DNA from: an uncultured Nitrospirota bacterium
Lineage (GTDB): Bacteria > Nitrospirota > Nitrospiria > Nitrospirales > UBA8639
DNA length: 64,000 nucleotides
NCBI GenBank assembly: GCA_937139405.1
Contig: CAKZPV010000049.1
Coordinates: 124,001 to 188,000 of the forward strand
Direction of reading: 5' to 3'
Under the pieces are notes generated by a model. It saw only the letters and a list, made by a program, of their open reading frames with translations. It ran no database searches and was not told where the DNA came from. Shown one piece after another: positions 62,311-64,000 of this stretch; the first letter of the stretch is position 1; every line of letters starts with the position of its first letter. A program made the translations under genes and the position numbers.

Positions 62311-62378
62311 GGCGTAAAGCGTCAGGCGAATGCACGTCTTCTAATTCGCCTCTTTTGCCTTACGCTTTTCGCTTCACC
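62311..62378. repeat. TTTACGCC/TCACG intergenic repeat, copy 6, with inverted units
   Basis: GGCGTAAAGCGTCAGGCG (62311-62328) is the inverted form of the repeat unit, and CGCCTCTTTTGCCTTACG plus TTCGCTTCACC (62347-62378) is the direct form. The two together could form a hairpin after the kinase gene. It is 160-230 bases before the TonB receptor start. Confidence 0.6.
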
Positions 62379-62539
62379 TTTCCCCTCTCTCCAACATTAA
62401 GTCTCAATCTTCAAAAACCGACAAAATTGATAAGGAAAACCTAAGCCAATTCCCTATTCACCGTCCTCTTGTTTGATTGCTGTTTCTGGCAAAAGGTAAT
62501 GGTCTTGGATATTTCCGCAATAGTCCCGTGGAGGATTTC

Positions 62540-64000
62540 ATGACCCACCATTCTAAGACAAGACATTCACTTCTTTCAATTTGTGAAAGATCTGTGAGAT
62601 TAGGAATCATCGGTCTGTTCTTTTGCTTCATGGGTGGAACGGCGGCTGGGGAATCTCCTGATGTTGTTTCAAACAAGGATCTCACTCAACTCAGCTTGGA
62701 AGAACTCATGTCGGTGGAAGTCACGTCTGTATCGAAGAAAAAACAAAAGTTATCCGAATCCGCTGCGGCTATTTTTGTCATCACACAAGAAGATATTCGT
62801 CGTTCAGGCGTCACGAGTATCCCTGAAGCTCTTCGCATGGTTCCCGGAATTCAAGTAGCACGAGGCAGCAAGAATCAATGGAATATCAGCGCTCGAGGTT
62901 TCAATGAACGGTTTACCAACAAACTATTAGTACTCATTGATGGACGAACGGTCTACAACCCCTTGTTTGCGGGAGTGACCTGGGAAACACAAGACACGAT
63001 ACTGGAAGACATTGAACGTATTGAAGTGATCCGAGGACCTGGTGGAGCACTCTGGGGTGTGAACGCAGTGAATGGAGTCATCAATATCATCACCAAGCAG
63101 GCTCAAGACACACAAGGTTTTCTCGTAAGCGGGGTGGGCGGAAACGAGGAAGGCATTGTCTCCATGAGACAAGGGGGAAGTCATGGCTCGGATTTCCACT
63201 ACCGCCTTTTTACAAAATATTTCAATCGAGACACCAGTTTTAACGCCATGGGAGCCCATGATGACTCGCACATGTTCCGCAGTGGATTTCGTACAGATTG
63301 GGACCCGGCAGCCAAAGATCATGTCATGGTCCAGGGAGAATGGTATTCGGGTGACGGCGGCCAACAAAGCACAGTCGCCACAACTCCAACATTTCCATTT
63401 GGATTCACCACGGGCAACGAAGACCTTGAAATGTCAGGGGGACATTTTCTAACACGATGGGAACATACCTGGAATTCGGGATCAGACATGGCTCTTCAAT
63501 TTTTCTACGACCGTTATGAGCGAGACGAAAACACTGTCAAAGCGACTATTGATACTTTCGATGTGGACTTCCAACATCGATTTGGATTTTTCAGTAATCA
63601 AGAACTGCTCTGGGGTCTAGAGTATCGCTACTGGATGGATGATCTTCAAAATACTCCTGGAACAACAGTCTTTCCTGATTCCCGATCCTTCAATGTAGTC
63701 AGTGGCTTTCTCCAAGATGAAATCACCTTGGTCCCAGATGCTTTCACCGTCACCATCGGCACCAAACTCTCACACAACGATTTCACAGGATTTGAATATC
63801 AGCCCAGCGGACGGTTTCTCTGGAAACCAACAGATGAACACAGCCTGTGGGGGGCAGTCTCCCGAGCCGTACGCGTACCCTCACGATTAGAAGACAACAG
63901 TCTCCTCACGTTTCCGGCCAATGCTACGACTCCTTTCCCAACCGTCATTCGGGGAAATCAGGAATTTAAAACTGAAGAACTCTTAGCATTTGAAGTCGGC
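62540..64000 (+). CDS. TonB-dependent outer-membrane receptor (3' end cut by window edge)
   Basis: From ATG 62540, preceded by GGAGG (GGAGGATTTC-ATG), the frame is open to the window edge, 487 codons. After a signal peptide (GIIGLFFCFMGGTAAG) comes the plug domain: LSLEELMSVEVTSVSKKKQKL, AAAIFVITQEDIRRSGV, EALRMVPGIQVARG, ISARGFN and LVLIDGRTVYNP, then IERIEVIRGPGGALWGVNAVNGVINIIT. The beta barrel follows. The family imports siderophores, vitamin B12, metals or sugars with energy from TonB. Substrate is unknown. The C-terminal barrel is missing here. Confidence 0.93.
   Translation, partial: MTHHSKTRHSLLSICERSVRLGIIGLFFCFMGGTAAGESPDVVSNKDLTQLSLEELMSVEVTSVSKKKQKLSESAAAIFVITQEDIRRSGVTSIPEALRMVPGIQVARGSKNQWNISARGFNERFTNKLLVLIDGRTVYNPLFAGVTWETQDTILEDIERIEVIRGPGGALWGVNAVNGVINIITKQAQDTQGFLVSGVGGNEEGIVSMRQGGSHGSDFHYRLFTKYFNRDTSFNAMGAHDDSHMFRSGFRTDWDPAAKDHVMVQGEWYSGDGGQQSTVATTPTFPFGFTTGNEDLEMSGGHFLTRWEHTWNSGSDMALQFFYDRYERDENTVKATIDTFDVDFQHRFGFFSNQELLWGLEYRYWMDDLQNTPGTTVFPDSRSFNVVSGFLQDEITLVPDAFTVTIGTKLSHNDFTGFEYQPSGRFLWKPTDEHSLWGAVSRAVRVPSRLEDNSLLTFPANATTPFPTVIRGNQEFKTEELLAFEVG

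Noticed and set aside
1-64000. CRISPR arrays, complete insertion sequences, prophage or rRNA genes
   Set aside because: I looked for regularly spaced repeats, transposase or integrase motifs and rRNA segments and saw none that I could support.

Overview
The window looks like a chromosomal segment of a Gram-negative bacterium with moderate GC content, most plausibly a member of the Nitrospirota (a Nitrospira-type nitrifier, perhaps of the lower-GC marine kind). This is inference: no rRNA or nitrification enzyme is present. The pointers are outer-membrane genes (lptE, FadL, PagL-like, TonB receptor), an ammonium-transporter/sensor-kinase fusion, an archaeal-type arginine decarboxylase with a deoxyhypusine-synthase-like enzyme, and the mix of conserved small zinc-ribbon proteins. 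About 50 genes are supported, with two tRNAs (His-GTG and Glu-CTC).

Region by region: 1-3850 (minus) is an amino-acid block serC-serA-hisZ, with hisZ cut by the left edge. 4.0-9.0 kb holds a hypothetical gene, a TPR protein, an unusual double-length ThyX-like protein, an NSS-family transporter and a MauE-like membrane protein. 9.0-12.1 kb is loose: small unknown genes, hairpins, a degenerate interspersed repeat, a His-rich membrane protein and a PagL-like lipid A deacylase. 12.1-20.3 kb is housekeeping: tRNA-His, rpsT, leuS-lptE-holA, a zinc-ribbon protein, a short uvrC and a VOC protein. 20.5-24.6 kb has a FadL porin, a membrane histidine kinase and a 28-residue lysine-rich peptide with an unusually perfect ribosome-binding site. 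24.9-26.7 kb is aroE-aroK-MEKHLA. 26.9-28.1 kb is an orphan membrane protein plus a repeat-bearing spacer. 28.1-32.1 kb holds glucokinase, rpiA, an HtrA protease and a cupredoxin. 32.2-36.9 kb carries tRNA-Glu, a DHS-like enzyme, a DsbA-like protein, an aldehyde dehydrogenase and pyruvoyl arginine decarboxylase. 37.0-42.6 kb includes an xthA gene broken by an in-frame TAG, anmK, a GNAT, an esterase and a bolA-glutaredoxin pair.

43.6-56.5 kb is one long plus-strand locus whose content and order match an MSHA-type (type IV) pilus system: pilin, MshE, MshG, two paralogous large pseudopilins (one with a LamG-like C-terminal domain), then MshI-J-K-L-M-N. 56.6-62.2 kb is a signalling block: a stand-alone receiver domain followed by a 1588-residue protein joining a full Amt ammonium transporter to a multi-domain hybrid histidine kinase. 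The window ends inside a TonB-dependent receptor.

The most interesting items are the Amt-kinase and its satellite receiver, the MSHA-like locus with the LamG pseudopilin, the ThyX-like protein with split motifs, the xthA nonsense codon, the UvrC without its C-terminal helix-hairpin-helix region, the lysine-rich micro-protein, and two families of short intergenic repeats.
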